Positions 1-6,365 of a stretch of DNA of 6,581 bases are shown in pieces. The DNA is from Clostridia bacterium (lineage in GTDB: Bacteria > Bacillota > Clostridia > Saccharofermentanales > UBA5734), in the NCBI GenBank assembly GCA_017997315.1, contig JAGOFF010000127.1, forward strand, positions 1 through 6,581, given 5' to 3'. Every line of letters begins with the position of its first letter. The stretch's first letter is position 1. Under the pieces are notes generated by a model, which was given only the letters and a program-made list of their open reading frames with translations, was not told where the DNA came from and searched no databases. A program made the translations under genes and the position numbers.

Positions 1-747
1 CCCCGCGTTGAGCGGATGGTTCGCGGGAATGCAGCCCTTGGCCATGTAGGTCGTGATGACCGGGATGCCCATGCGCTCCGCGAACTCGATGCACAGTCCG
101 CACGCATCCGCCAGCACGACGCCGCCGCCCATGACGATCACCGGGGCCTTGGCCGCGCGGATCATGTCGAGCGCCTTGCGGATGTCCGCCGAATTGGCGG
201 CGGGTACGGCGAATGTTTCGGGCACGTAGGTCTCCGGATCAAAATCGATGTCGGTCATCTGGATGTCGAGCGGGATGTCGATCAGGACCGGACCGGGCTT
301 GCCTTCGCGGGCGATCCGGAACGCCGTCTTCAGGATTTCGACGCCCTTGGCCGCGTCGGTGACGCACCAGGTCGCCTTGCAGACCGATTCACTGATGCGT
401 GCGATGTCCACGCACTGGAACGCGTCCTTGCCCAGCTGGGCGGTCACGGCCTGCCCGGTGATCGCGACAAGCGGGATGGAGTCGATCTGGCAGCTGTACA
501 GCCCGGTGACCAGGTTGGTCGCGCCGGGGCCCGAGGTGGTAAGGCAGGCGGCCATGCGCCCGCTCGCCCGAAAGTATGCGCCCGCGGCGTGCGCGGCGGC
601 TTCCTCGTGCCGGACGGTGTAATGGCGGATCGCTTTGGATTCGCCCAGATACTTGTAGATGCTGTTGATGCTGGCGCCCGGAATGCCGAACGCATCCGTG
701 ATGCCTTCCTTTTCCAAGATCTTGACGACCGCTTCTCCGAATTTCAT
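1..747 (-). CDS. ThDP-dependent carboligase, glyoxylate carboligase/acetolactate synthase-like (5' part only)
   Basis: The reading frame is open from the ATG at 747-745 to the window edge, giving 249 residues of a protein that is normally about 550-600 long. It covers the N-terminal ThDP-binding pyrimidine (PYR) domain (about residues 1-170) and the start of the central domain (about 185-249). Visible family motifs are AFGIPGASIN (19-28), the catalytic RHEEAAAHAAGAY (46-58), TTSGPGATNLVTGLYS (70-85), DSIPLVAITGQ (89-99), KDAFQCVDI (107-115) and GKPGPVLIDIPLDIQ (149-163). The neighbouring residues (PGASIN, the IDFDPETY segment after the PYR domain) look closest to Gcl, which makes tartronate semialdehyde from two glyoxylates. 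However, E48 is the usual catalytic Glu, which Gcl replaces by Val, so acetolactate synthase or another 2-oxo-acid carboligase is equally possible. A strong SD (AAGGAGA, 760-754) lies 6 bases before the start. The gene is divergent from the transporter operon. The family is certain; the substrate is not. Confidence 0.9.
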   Translation of the reverse strand, partial: MKFGEAVVKILEKEGITDAFGIPGASINSIYKYLGESKAIRHYTVRHEEAAAHAAGAYFRASGRMAACLTTSGPGATNLVTGLYSCQIDSIPLVAITGQAVTAQLGKDAFQCVDIARISESVCKATWCVTDAAKGVEILKTAFRIAREGKPGPVLIDIPLDIQMTDIDFDPETYVPETFAVPAANSADIRKALDMIRAAKAPVIVMGGGVVLADACGLCIEFAERMGIPVITTYMAKGCIPANHPLNAG

Positions 748-798
748 GGTGAGTCTCCTTGCCCGCCTCCCGGCTGGACCCGTTCGGCACTCTATTTC

Positions 799-827
799 AT
801 TATATGGAATCGAGTTTCATCGTTCAA
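799..827 (-). promoter_or_regulatory. Sigma-70/SigA-type promoter of the carboligase gene
   Basis: On the minus strand, TTGAAC (827-822, 4 of 6 consensus) is followed by exactly 17 bases and a perfect TATAAT (804-799). Transcription would begin near 792, giving a leader of about 45 bases before the ATG at 747. The spacer holds a weak dyad (5 of 8 pairs, centred at 812). The hexamer TTTCAT (plus strand) occurs at 815-820 and again at 795-800, 20 bp apart and overlapping the -10 element. A regulator could bind there, but that is inference. Confidence 0.7.
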
Positions 828-878
828 TTATCGCACAGATTTCTTCAGGATGCGAGTCCCATCACGGATGATTTCCGG

Positions 879-898
879 TCTGCCGGATATCCGGCAGA
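879..898. promoter_or_regulatory. Perfect 20-bp palindrome, candidate operator
   Basis: TCTGCCGGATATCCGGCAGA equals its own reverse complement over all 20 bases. There is no loop, so it suits a dimeric DNA-binding protein better than an RNA hairpin. It lies about 97 bp upstream of the predicted carboligase transcription start and about 216 bp upstream of the operon start. CCGG occurs at 875, 883 and 891, an exact 8-bp repeat extending outside the palindrome. A smaller dyad (AAAAC, 4 bases, GTTTT) follows at 899-912. The cognate regulator is unknown. Confidence 0.55.
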
Positions 899-994
899 AA
901 AACCCGCGTTTTATGTGCATATGCGCGACCGGCTCCGCGTGAGTATCGGGGTTCAGCGGTTTTTTCAACGCTCAAGCAACCCGGCCCCCCATTC

Positions 995-1060
995 CCATAA
1001 CCACTATGGCAGAGTCGTTTGCCGTGTTTTCACTTGGTGAAACCCGCTTTGAAATAGCGG
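995..1060. promoter_or_regulatory. Cluster of three inverted repeats upstream of the operon -35, candidate activator/repressor sites
   Basis: Three short dyads are packed just upstream of the operon promoter: CCATA-5-TATGG (995-1009), TTTCAC-3-GTGAAA (1028-1042) and CCGCT-7-AGCGG (1044-1060). The last ends 9 bases before the -35 hexamer. The middle and last sites would be centred near -70 and -53 relative to the predicted start at about 1105, positions common for activators. None matches a cre site or a motif I can name. Each short dyad alone could be chance; the clustering is what supports the call. Confidence 0.35.
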
Positions 1061-1069
1061 AGAAAACGA

Positions 1070-1098
1070 TTGACACCTCAGATTCGGGGTGGTAGCAT
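1070..1098 (+). promoter_or_regulatory. Promoter of the sugar ABC transporter operon
   Basis: A perfect -35 TTGACA (1070-1075), a 17-base spacer and TAGCAT (1093-1098, 4 of 6) form a good vegetative promoter. TG at 1090-1091, one base before the -10, adds an extended -10 element. Transcription would start near 1105. A lone perfect TATAAT at 1124-1129 has no recognisable -35 and could be a secondary, activator-dependent promoter. Confidence 0.7.
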
Positions 1099-1104
1099 CC
1101 CCTT

Positions 1105-1281
1105 AGGCTCAATGCTGCGGTTCTATAATTTTGCCAAAGTAATGAATACGGCAATTATCACCCGTACAGCTTATGAGCGCATACCAATCATATATAGGGT
1201 CCCCGCAGCGGCGGAAACGCCGGAAGCGCTGCACGCCGGGCCGTCCAGCACCATCCGACACCAACCGGGAGGACGTCTTCG
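1105..1281 (+). promoter_or_regulatory. Long structured 5' leader of the transporter operon
   Basis: About 177 bases separate the predicted transcription start from the first ATG. Two hairpins can be drawn. In the first, ATAATT-TTGCC (1125-1135) pairs with GGCAATTAT (1150-1158) with a 2-base bulge. In the second, GCAGC (1205-1209) pairs with GCTGC (1228-1232) and encloses a GGCG-GAAA-CGCC stem with a GNRA-type tetraloop (1210-1221). GCTGCGG at 1114-1120 could instead pair with CCGCAGC at 1203-1209, breaking the second hairpin. No T-run follows, so there is no classical attenuator, and I recognise no known riboswitch. The SD GGGAGG is at 1267-1272. Confidence 0.35.
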
Positions 1282-2247
1282 ATGCCATCAACCCAGATCA
1301 CCCTATCCAAACGGACCAAAAAGAAAAAAGAACCGGTTGACAGTGTCAAACTGTGGAAGCAGATCAAGCGGAACCGGTACCGCTACCTGCTGATCCTCCC
1401 TGGATTCCTTTTCTTCTTCATCTTCAAATATATCCCTTACAGCGGACTGCTGATCGCGTTCCAGGACTATAACGTCAAAGAAGGCATCTTCGGCAGCAAG
1501 TTCATCGGCCTTGAGAACTTCCGCTATCTGATGCAGACCCCCGACTTCCTGCGGATGATCCGCAACACGCTCACGATCAGCATTCTGAGCATCGTCTTCT
1601 ATTTCCCGCTGCCGATCGTCATCTCCGTCCTGCTGAGCGAAGTGCGGCACGACCGGTACAAGAAGGTGATGCAGTCGGTCGTCTACCTCCCCCACTTCCT
1701 GTCCTGGGTCGTGGTCTACGCGCTGACGTTCTTCCTGCTCTCGATCGACGTCGGTGTGGTCAACAAGATCTTCATGGCGCTCGGGCTGGAGAAAGTCTCG
1801 TTCCTGACGAACAAGACCGCGTTCTACGTCATCATCACCGCCCAGACGGTCTGGCGCGAGACCGGCTGGGGCACCATCCTGTTCCTCGCCGCCATCTGCG
1901 GCATCAACATGGAACTGTACGAAGCCGCCGCGATCGACGGAGCCAACCGGCTCCAGCAGATCTGGCACATCTCGCTGCCCGGGATCAAAACCACGATCAT
2001 CACGCTGCTCATCCTCCGGCTCGGGCGCATGGCGGACGTCTCGCTCGAGCAGGTGCTGCTGATCCAGAATCCGGTGATCAAGAAGGTGTCCGAGGTGTTC
2101 AGCACCTACGCCTACAACTTCGGCATCCTGAAAGGCCTGACCAGCATCGGTGTCGCGGTCGACATGTTCAAGAGCGTCATCAATGTCGTATTCGTGTTCA
2201 CGGCCAACTACATCGTGAAAAAAATGGGAGAGGAAAGCATCCTGTAA
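1282..2247 (+). CDS. CUT1-family sugar ABC transporter permease, LplB-type
   Basis: This is an inner-membrane subunit of a binding-protein-dependent importer. The 321 residues are the normal length for the family. A basic cytoplasmic tail (KRTKKKKE, about residues 10-17) precedes about six membrane segments, roughly at 35-60, 95-117, 134-158, 180-212, 236-258 and 290-312. The sequence around LPGFLFFFIFKYIPYSG (39-55) and LPHFLSWVV are hallmarks of the LplB group. The cytoplasmic EAA loop, which docks the ATPase, is intact: E214-A-A, G220, I230 and LP at 232-233. The ATG at 1282 has GGGAGG 9 bases upstream. It is the first gene of the operon, followed after 51 bases by the second permease. LplB-type systems carry oligosaccharides, pectin or rhamnogalacturonan fragments and other sugar derivatives; the cargo here is not determinable. 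Confidence 0.93.
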   Translation: MPSTQITLSKRTKKKKEPVDSVKLWKQIKRNRYRYLLILPGFLFFFIFKYIPYSGLLIAFQDYNVKEGIFGSKFIGLENFRYLMQTPDFLRMIRNTLTISILSIVFYFPLPIVISVLLSEVRHDRYKKVMQSVVYLPHFLSWVVVYALTFFLLSIDVGVVNKIFMALGLEKVSFLTNKTAFYVIITAQTVWRETGWGTILFLAAICGINMELYEAAAIDGANRLQQIWHISLPGIKTTIITLLILRLGRMADVSLEQVLLIQNPVIKKVSEVFSTYAYNFGILKGLTSIGVAVDMFKSVINVVFVFTANYIVKKMGEESIL

Positions 2248-2298
2248 AGGGTCTTCCGTCTCCATCCCACGCCCATCCTGCACACCGAGGTGACCGAC

Positions 2299-3171
2299 AT
2301 GACTTTTACCACCAACAAGCGCATGACCGTGACGGACTACGCGATCTACGTGATTCTTTTCATCGCGGGCGCGGTCTGCATCCTCCCGTTCCTGTACGTC
2401 ATCTCCGTATCGCTGACCGACCCGGGCGTCTATGTCCCCTACCGGCTCGTCCTCATCCCCGAGGTGTTGTCGCTGGAGTCCTACAAGTATCTGCTGCGAG
2501 CGGACTCGTTCATGAACTCGATGCGGAACTCCGTTTTCATCACGATCGTCGGAACCGCGCTCAGTCTGGCCGTCACGTTTTCCTTTGCGTTCGGGATCAG
2601 CAAGAAGACCCTGCCGGGCCGCAAGTTTTTCAACATCTTCATCATCATCACCCTGCTGTTCAATGCGGGCATCATCCCCAACTACATCCTGGTCCAGAAG
2701 CTGGGGCTCACCAACAGCCTGTGGGCGCTGATCCTGACCATGATGACCAGCGCCTGGGATGTCATCGTCGTCCGGACGTTCATCTCCGCGATCCCGGGCG
2801 AGATGGAGGAGGCCGCGATGGTGGAGGGATGCAACGACCTCCAGATCTTCACCCGCATCATCGTCCCGCTCAGCAAGCCCGCCATCGCCTCGTACACCCT
2901 GATCTTCGCGGTACTGTACTGGAACGTGTACTTCTACTCGATGCTCTACATCTCGGATCCGCTCAAGTGGACCCTGCAGGTTCTGGTCAAGTCGTTGATC
3001 GTCGATTCCTCGCAGGATGCCGCGGGATCGTACGGGGACGGCAAGGTCGTCCCCGTCGAGACCATCCGGTACGCCGCGGTGGTGCTGTCGATGCTTCCCA
3101 TCCTGGTCGTCTATCCCTTCCTGCAGAAGTACTTTGTCTCGGGCATGACCGTCGGGGCGGTCAAAGGCTGA
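2299..3171 (+). CDS. CUT1-family sugar ABC transporter permease, LplC/YtcP-type
   Basis: This is the second membrane subunit, expected to form a heterodimer with the permease encoded just upstream. I choose the ATG at 2299 (290 residues) over the in-frame GTG at 2290. GAGGTGA (2287-2293) is a near-perfect Shine-Dalgarno sequence placed 5 bases before the ATG, and the GTG lies inside it. The first membrane segment is about residues 13-39 (ending ISVSLTDP), and about five more follow. The EAA loop is present: E171-A-A, G177 and I187-I-V-P190. Several YtcP-like traits are visible, including TDPGVYVPYRL, LLFNAGIIPNY and a C-terminal YPFLQKYFVSGMTVGAVKG, a typical family ending. The gene lies in the middle of a three-gene operon. 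There is no frameshift or truncation. Confidence 0.92.
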   Translation: MTFTTNKRMTVTDYAIYVILFIAGAVCILPFLYVISVSLTDPGVYVPYRLVLIPEVLSLESYKYLLRADSFMNSMRNSVFITIVGTALSLAVTFSFAFGISKKTLPGRKFFNIFIIITLLFNAGIIPNYILVQKLGLTNSLWALILTMMTSAWDVIVVRTFISAIPGEMEEAAMVEGCNDLQIFTRIIVPLSKPAIASYTLIFAVLYWNVYFYSMLYISDPLKWTLQVLVKSLIVDSSQDAAGSYGDGKVVPVETIRYAAVVLSMLPILVVYPFLQKYFVSGMTVGAVKG

Positions 3172-3217
3172 CCGACGCCTGCCGCCCCCTCCACCCGTTC
3201 TCCACACCAGGTCTCAA

Positions 3218-3234
3218 GGCCGCAGCAGGCGGCC
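3218..3234 (+). repeat. Intercistronic hairpin, copy A of a recurring palindromic element
   Basis: GGCCGC-AGCAG-GCGGCC forms a perfect 6-bp stem with a 5-base loop in the 96-base gap between the second permease and the binding protein. It ends 33 bases before the ATG at 3268. It shares 15 of 17 bases with 6366-6382, and the two differences are compensatory. There is no T-run, so it is not a standard terminator. Such stems between permease and binding-protein genes can protect the downstream mRNA, which would suit a highly expressed binding protein. That role is inference. Confidence 0.5.
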
Positions 3235-3267
3235 AGGACATATCGGAACCAGCTGAAAGGAGCATGT

Positions 3268-4869
3268 ATGAGAAAATCAGTCACCAGAAGCCTTGGCCTG
3301 ATCCTTGCCCTCATGACGATCGTATCGGTCCTCGCGGGCTGCGGCACCACGCCCCCCGCCGCCACCACCCCCGCCGCCACGACGCCAGCCGGCACCACCG
3401 CGGCCCCGACGACCGGCGCGACCACCGCCATGTCCAAGGACCCGATCGAATTCAGCATCTTCGCCCCGCTTTTCGTCGAACTGCCCGATGAAAATTGCGA
3501 AGCGTACAAGAAGCTGACCGAGGACACCGGCGTCACCTGGAAGATCACCTGGGTCTCTTCCAGCGACTACACCGCCAAGTTCCAGGCCTCCATGGCCAGC
3601 CAGGAACTCCTCGACGTCACGATCCCGACCAACCTGCTCGAGCCCTCGCTCAACCAGGGCATCCAGAACGGGTACTTCGCGGACCTGACCGACATCCTGG
3701 GCGATTTTTCCAGCTATCCCAACCTGTTGAACAACAACACCACCGGTGCCTTCAACTACATGAAGACCGCGGAAGGCCGCATCATGGCGATCCCGCGCTC
3801 CCGTGCGCAGGTCGAAATGACCATCTTCATGCGCCAGGACTGGATGGACAAGCTCAACATCAAGACCCCGACCACCGTCTATGAGTGGAAAGACGCCCTC
3901 AAGACCATCGTGAACGGCGATCCCGACGGCAACGGCAAGGCGGACACCATCGGCTACGCCGCGCATCCGTTCCTGCTGGGCGGCGGTTACATCGACGACA
4001 ACATGGCTTCCGCATTCGGCGCGTACGACGGAGCCAAGGACGCCGACGGCGGCCTGATCTACTACCAGCTCAACGACCAGTACATGGACTACGTCAAGTT
4101 CGTCAAGGAAATGTATGAAGACGGCCTGATCTCCAAGGAATTCACCGTCATGAAGCTCTCCGACTCCGAAGCTCTCTTCAAGGCCGGCCAGGCCGCTTCC
4201 TACACCCGCACCGGCACCTACGGCTGGGATTACCAGGAAGCCATCAAGACCGTCGACCCGAACGCCAAAGTCATCCCGCTGCCCGCCATGAAGGGCACCG
4301 GCGACAACACCACGGCCGTTGTGACGACCGGCGTGTACGGCGGATTCTTCATCAACGCCAAACTGCCCGAAGAGAAGGTCCAGCGTCTGGTCAACTACTT
4401 TGAGTACACCAGCACCGAAGAATACCACAACCTGGCGTTCTACGGCGTCGAGGGCATTCACTACACGATGAACGCCGACGGCACCCGCAAGACGACCGAT
4501 CTCGGCAAAACGCGTTCGATGGACTTCAAGTCGATCCAGCAGCTTGTTACGACGATGAAGAACATCGACATGAAGCTGGTCAACACCAAAGCCACGAAGG
4601 AATACAACGACATGGTCATCGACACGGTCAAAGACTGGGCCGAAATCGGCAAGCTCAACCATTTCCGTGCGATCAACAGCGCGAAGTGGGCCAAAGTCTG
4701 GGCGATGTACCAGTCCACCTTCGAGGAGAACACCATCCTGGCGGTCCAGGGCGAGATGAGCATGGACGACTATCAGACGTACGTGCGTGACCTCCGCGAC
4801 CAGGCCGACATGAAGGAATGCTTCCAGGAATTCGCAACGAGCGACGCGACCCTCTTCCCTGAGGGCTGA
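3268..4869 (+). CDS. Extracellular solute-binding lipoprotein of the CUT1 transporter (LipO/LplA-like)
   Basis: This is the substrate-capturing subunit, tethered to the outer face of the membrane. The 533 residues fit the large LipO/LplA class rather than the usual sugar-binding proteins of about 420. The signal peptide has basic residues (R2, K3, R7), a hydrophobic core (9-21) and a lipobox L22-A-G-C25, with C25 as the lipidation site. A Thr/Ala/Pro-rich linker (about 26-55) follows. The folded domain has typical class features such as the QDWMDKLNIKTP segment and D218-P-D-G-N-G-K-A-D226, an EF-hand-like calcium loop common in these proteins. AAAGGAG (3256-3262) lies 5 bases before the ATG. 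The gene is last in the operon and is followed by an intrinsic terminator. The cargo is unknown; the neighbouring oxidoreductase and carboligase point to a sugar or sugar acid only by association. Confidence 0.92.
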   Translation: MRKSVTRSLGLILALMTIVSVLAGCGTTPPAATTPAATTPAGTTAAPTTGATTAMSKDPIEFSIFAPLFVELPDENCEAYKKLTEDTGVTWKITWVSSSDYTAKFQASMASQELLDVTIPTNLLEPSLNQGIQNGYFADLTDILGDFSSYPNLLNNNTTGAFNYMKTAEGRIMAIPRSRAQVEMTIFMRQDWMDKLNIKTPTTVYEWKDALKTIVNGDPDGNGKADTIGYAAHPFLLGGGYIDDNMASAFGAYDGAKDADGGLIYYQLNDQYMDYVKFVKEMYEDGLISKEFTVMKLSDSEALFKAGQAASYTRTGTYGWDYQEAIKTVDPNAKVIPLPAMKGTGDNTTAVVTTGVYGGFFINAKLPEEKVQRLVNYFEYTSTEEYHNLAFYGVEGIHYTMNADGTRKTTDLGKTRSMDFKSIQQLVTTMKNIDMKLVNTKATKEYNDMVIDTVKDWAEIGKLNHFRAINSAKWAKVWAMYQSTFEENTILAVQGEMSMDDYQTYVRDLRDQADMKECFQEFATSDATLFPEG

Positions 4870-4879
4870 TGCTCCTTCC

Positions 4880-4895
4880 GTCCGGACTCCCGGAC
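4880..4895 (+). other. Small hairpin just before the terminator
   Basis: GTCCGG-ACTC-CCGGAC is a 6-bp perfect stem with a 4-base loop, starting 11 bases after the binding-protein stop codon and ending 4 bases before the terminator stem. It may block 3' exonuclease trimming or simply be incidental; no T-run follows it directly. Confidence 0.35.
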
Positions 4896-4899
4896 TGAC

Positions 4900-4935
4900 A
4901 AAAACCCCCGCCGGAGCGATCTGGCGGGGGTTTTT
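4900..4935. terminator. Bidirectional intrinsic terminator between convergent genes
   Basis: A perfect 13-bp stem pairs 4900-4912 (AAAAACCCCCGCC) with 4923-4935 (GGCGGGGGTTTTT) around a 10-base loop. The plus-strand transcript ends in a U-run (4931-4935, then CAUUU), terminating the transporter operon 31 bases after its stop codon. The A-run at 4900-4904 gives the matching U-run on the minus strand, so the same stem can end the oxidoreductase transcript, whose stop codon is at 4979. Both genes converge on it. Confidence 0.93.
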
Positions 4936-4978
4936 CATTTATGCGCAGCGTCCTGACCGTGTCGGGCGCCCCGCGCCG

Positions 4979-6337
4979 TCAGCCCGGAAGCTTGAGTCTC
5001 TGGGCGCGGAGCGTGTCCTGAAGTTCCCGGATGTCCACGCCGGCAGGCGTGGTCCGGTCCCGGACCGCGAGCGTCGCCGCGGCGCCCGCGGCCTGGCCGG
5101 TCATCATGCACAGCGAGATCGCGCGGACACCGCTTTCCGCGACATGGTCGGCGGACATGCACCGCCCCGCGACCAGCAGGTTGGAGACGTTTTCCGGCAG
5201 CATGGAGCGGTAGGGGACCTGGAAGGACCGGCTGCCGACGACCGCCTCGTAGATATGTCCTTTGTACCCTTTGCCTTCGACGCTTCCGTCCCCTTCCATG
5301 TTGCCGTCGGGCGCAAGCATGTCGTAGAAGCGGGGGAACACCGCGATCACGTCTTCAAAGGACCGGTCGGACTCCATATCCTCGATGGTAAGGGTATAGA
5401 CCCCGCGGATCCGGCGGCTGTCGCGGAACCCGATTTCCGGAGCGAGGGAGGCAATTTCGATGTTGCGGAACTCCTGGTAGCGGGACTTGAGGTAACGATA
5501 AATGTCGACCGCGTACTTGCGGCACTCGATCTCGCCCCTCGTCAGGTCTTCCATGTCCGCAGGATCCAACCCGTAGGCGCATGCGTAGTTGACGTACGAG
5601 ATCTGGCCGCCCGGGGTGAGCCGCCCGAACGGGATGTCCTGGCGTTTGCAGGGCAGTCCGGTACGGCCCGCACGGTAGTCTTCCTTGAACTCCCGCCCGA
5701 TTTCCTGCAGCCGGTCCCGGCCGTTGACGGTTTTGGACAGCGCTTCGGTATCCGCGCCCGCGAGGCGCAGGTTCACCGTGCCGGGCTGGCAGGCTCCGTC
5801 CTTCTCGCGTCCCTGGTCGAACGGCACACCGGCGCCGAACGCGACGTCCGCGTCCCCGGTCGTGTCGATGACCACCTCGGCCGCGATGCCGACCGGGCCT
5901 TTCTTGGTCTGCACGACCACCGCCCGGATCCGGTCGCCTTCCATCACAACTTCATTGACGAACGCATGGAAAATCACTTCGACGCCGGCTTCCTGGACCA
6001 GTGTATCCAGATACACCTTGAGGTACTCGCTGCTGAACGCGTTCGGATTGAAGGAACGGACGTTGTCGTTCCCGAACGTCTCTTTACAGCCCCGCTCGAT
6101 TTCCGCGTAGAGCCCCTCCGACTGGAACGGGGTCCCCTTCAGGAAGTAGTTGCAGTTTTCGACGTAGCAGGCGGTGATGTTGCCGCCCAGGAATCCGCGC
6201 TTTTCGAGCAGGATGGTCTTCCTGCCCAGCCGGGCCGCGGTCACGGCAGCGCCGAGGCCGGCGGGGCCGCCGCCGACGACCAGCACGTCCGCGGACTTCG
6301 TCACATCAAGGACGGTCTCTTTTCGGATCAGTTTCAT
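4979..6337 (-). CDS. FAD-dependent oxidoreductase, FAD_oxidored family
   Basis: This is a complete 452-residue flavoprotein, predicted to be cytoplasmic, with no signal peptide or membrane segment. The N-terminal Rossmann motif is G22-G-G-P-A-G27, followed by the acidic ribose-binding E45 at the end of the second strand and GGNIT (51-55). A second FAD-contact region, D158-TTGDADVA, lies in the middle. The C-terminal flavin site is LLVAGRCMSADHVA (387-400) plus TGQAAG (413-418). Together these are the layout of the FAD_oxidored (Pfam PF12831) group, whose members often sit in carbohydrate gene clusters and mostly have no assigned substrate. No CxxC, iron-sulfur or second nucleotide-binding motif is evident, so it is not a thioredoxin reductase or HdrA-type protein. 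AGGAG (6350-6346) is 8 bases before the ATG. The gene runs convergent to the transporter and lies 87 bases downstream of another minus-strand gene. Oxidation of a sugar or sugar-derived hydroxyl group is a plausible role, by context only. Confidence 0.88.
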   Translation of the reverse strand: MKLIRKETVLDVTKSADVLVVGGGPAGLGAAVTAARLGRKTILLEKRGFLGGNITACYVENCNYFLKGTPFQSEGLYAEIERGCKETFGNDNVRSFNPNAFSSEYLKVYLDTLVQEAGVEVIFHAFVNEVVMEGDRIRAVVVQTKKGPVGIAAEVVIDTTGDADVAFGAGVPFDQGREKDGACQPGTVNLRLAGADTEALSKTVNGRDRLQEIGREFKEDYRAGRTGLPCKRQDIPFGRLTPGGQISYVNYACAYGLDPADMEDLTRGEIECRKYAVDIYRYLKSRYQEFRNIEIASLAPEIGFRDSRRIRGVYTLTIEDMESDRSFEDVIAVFPRFYDMLAPDGNMEGDGSVEGKGYKGHIYEAVVGSRSFQVPYRSMLPENVSNLLVAGRCMSADHVAESGVRAISLCMMTGQAAGAAATLAVRDRTTPAGVDIRELQDTLRAQRLKLPG

Positions 6338-6365
6338 GTTGCACGCTCCTGTCTGTTTATCCTCT

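Larger units (their letters stand above)
748..1281. promoter_or_regulatory. Divergent intergenic regulatory region
   Basis: These 534 bases separate the carboligase from the transporter operon. I see no convincing gene in them on either strand. The composition is visibly richer in A+T than the flanking coding DNA. It holds a promoter in each direction, a perfect 20-bp palindrome, several short inverted repeats just upstream of the operon promoter and a long operon leader; these are listed separately. The density of dyads suggests control by one or more sugar-responsive regulators, which must be encoded outside the window. Confidence 0.7.

Noticed and set aside
16..942. Plus-strand open frame of 308 codons opposite the carboligase
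   Set aside because: The composition is low-complexity Asp/Arg/His/Gly, while the opposite strand reads a motif-rich ThDP enzyme with its own SD and promoter.
1124..1129. Perfect TATAAT as the main operon promoter
   Set aside because: No acceptable -35 lies 16-18 bases upstream and there is no TGn extension. The promoter at 1070-1098 is better on both counts, so this is kept only as a possible secondary site.
1070..1393. Plus-strand open frame of 107 codons through the leader into the first permease
   Set aside because: It starts inside the promoter, has no SD, overlaps the real permease start in another frame and has no recognisable features.
1303..3207. Minus-strand open frame of 634 codons opposite both permeases
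   Set aside because: Its product is extremely rich in Asp, Arg, His, Glu and Val, with no domain pattern. It mirrors the codon bias of the permease genes, which have membrane segments, EAA loops and SD sites.
3335..3430. GCC/ACC-rich repetitive stretch as a possible microsatellite or repeat element
   Set aside because: It is the coding sequence of the Thr/Ala/Pro linker after the lipobox Cys, a normal trait of these lipoproteins.
3277..4938. Minus-strand open frame of 553 codons opposite the binding protein
   Set aside because: It runs through the terminator stem, has a long Gly/Arg run from the antisense of the Thr/Pro linker, and lies wholly over a clear lipoprotein gene. It is a GC-bias shadow.
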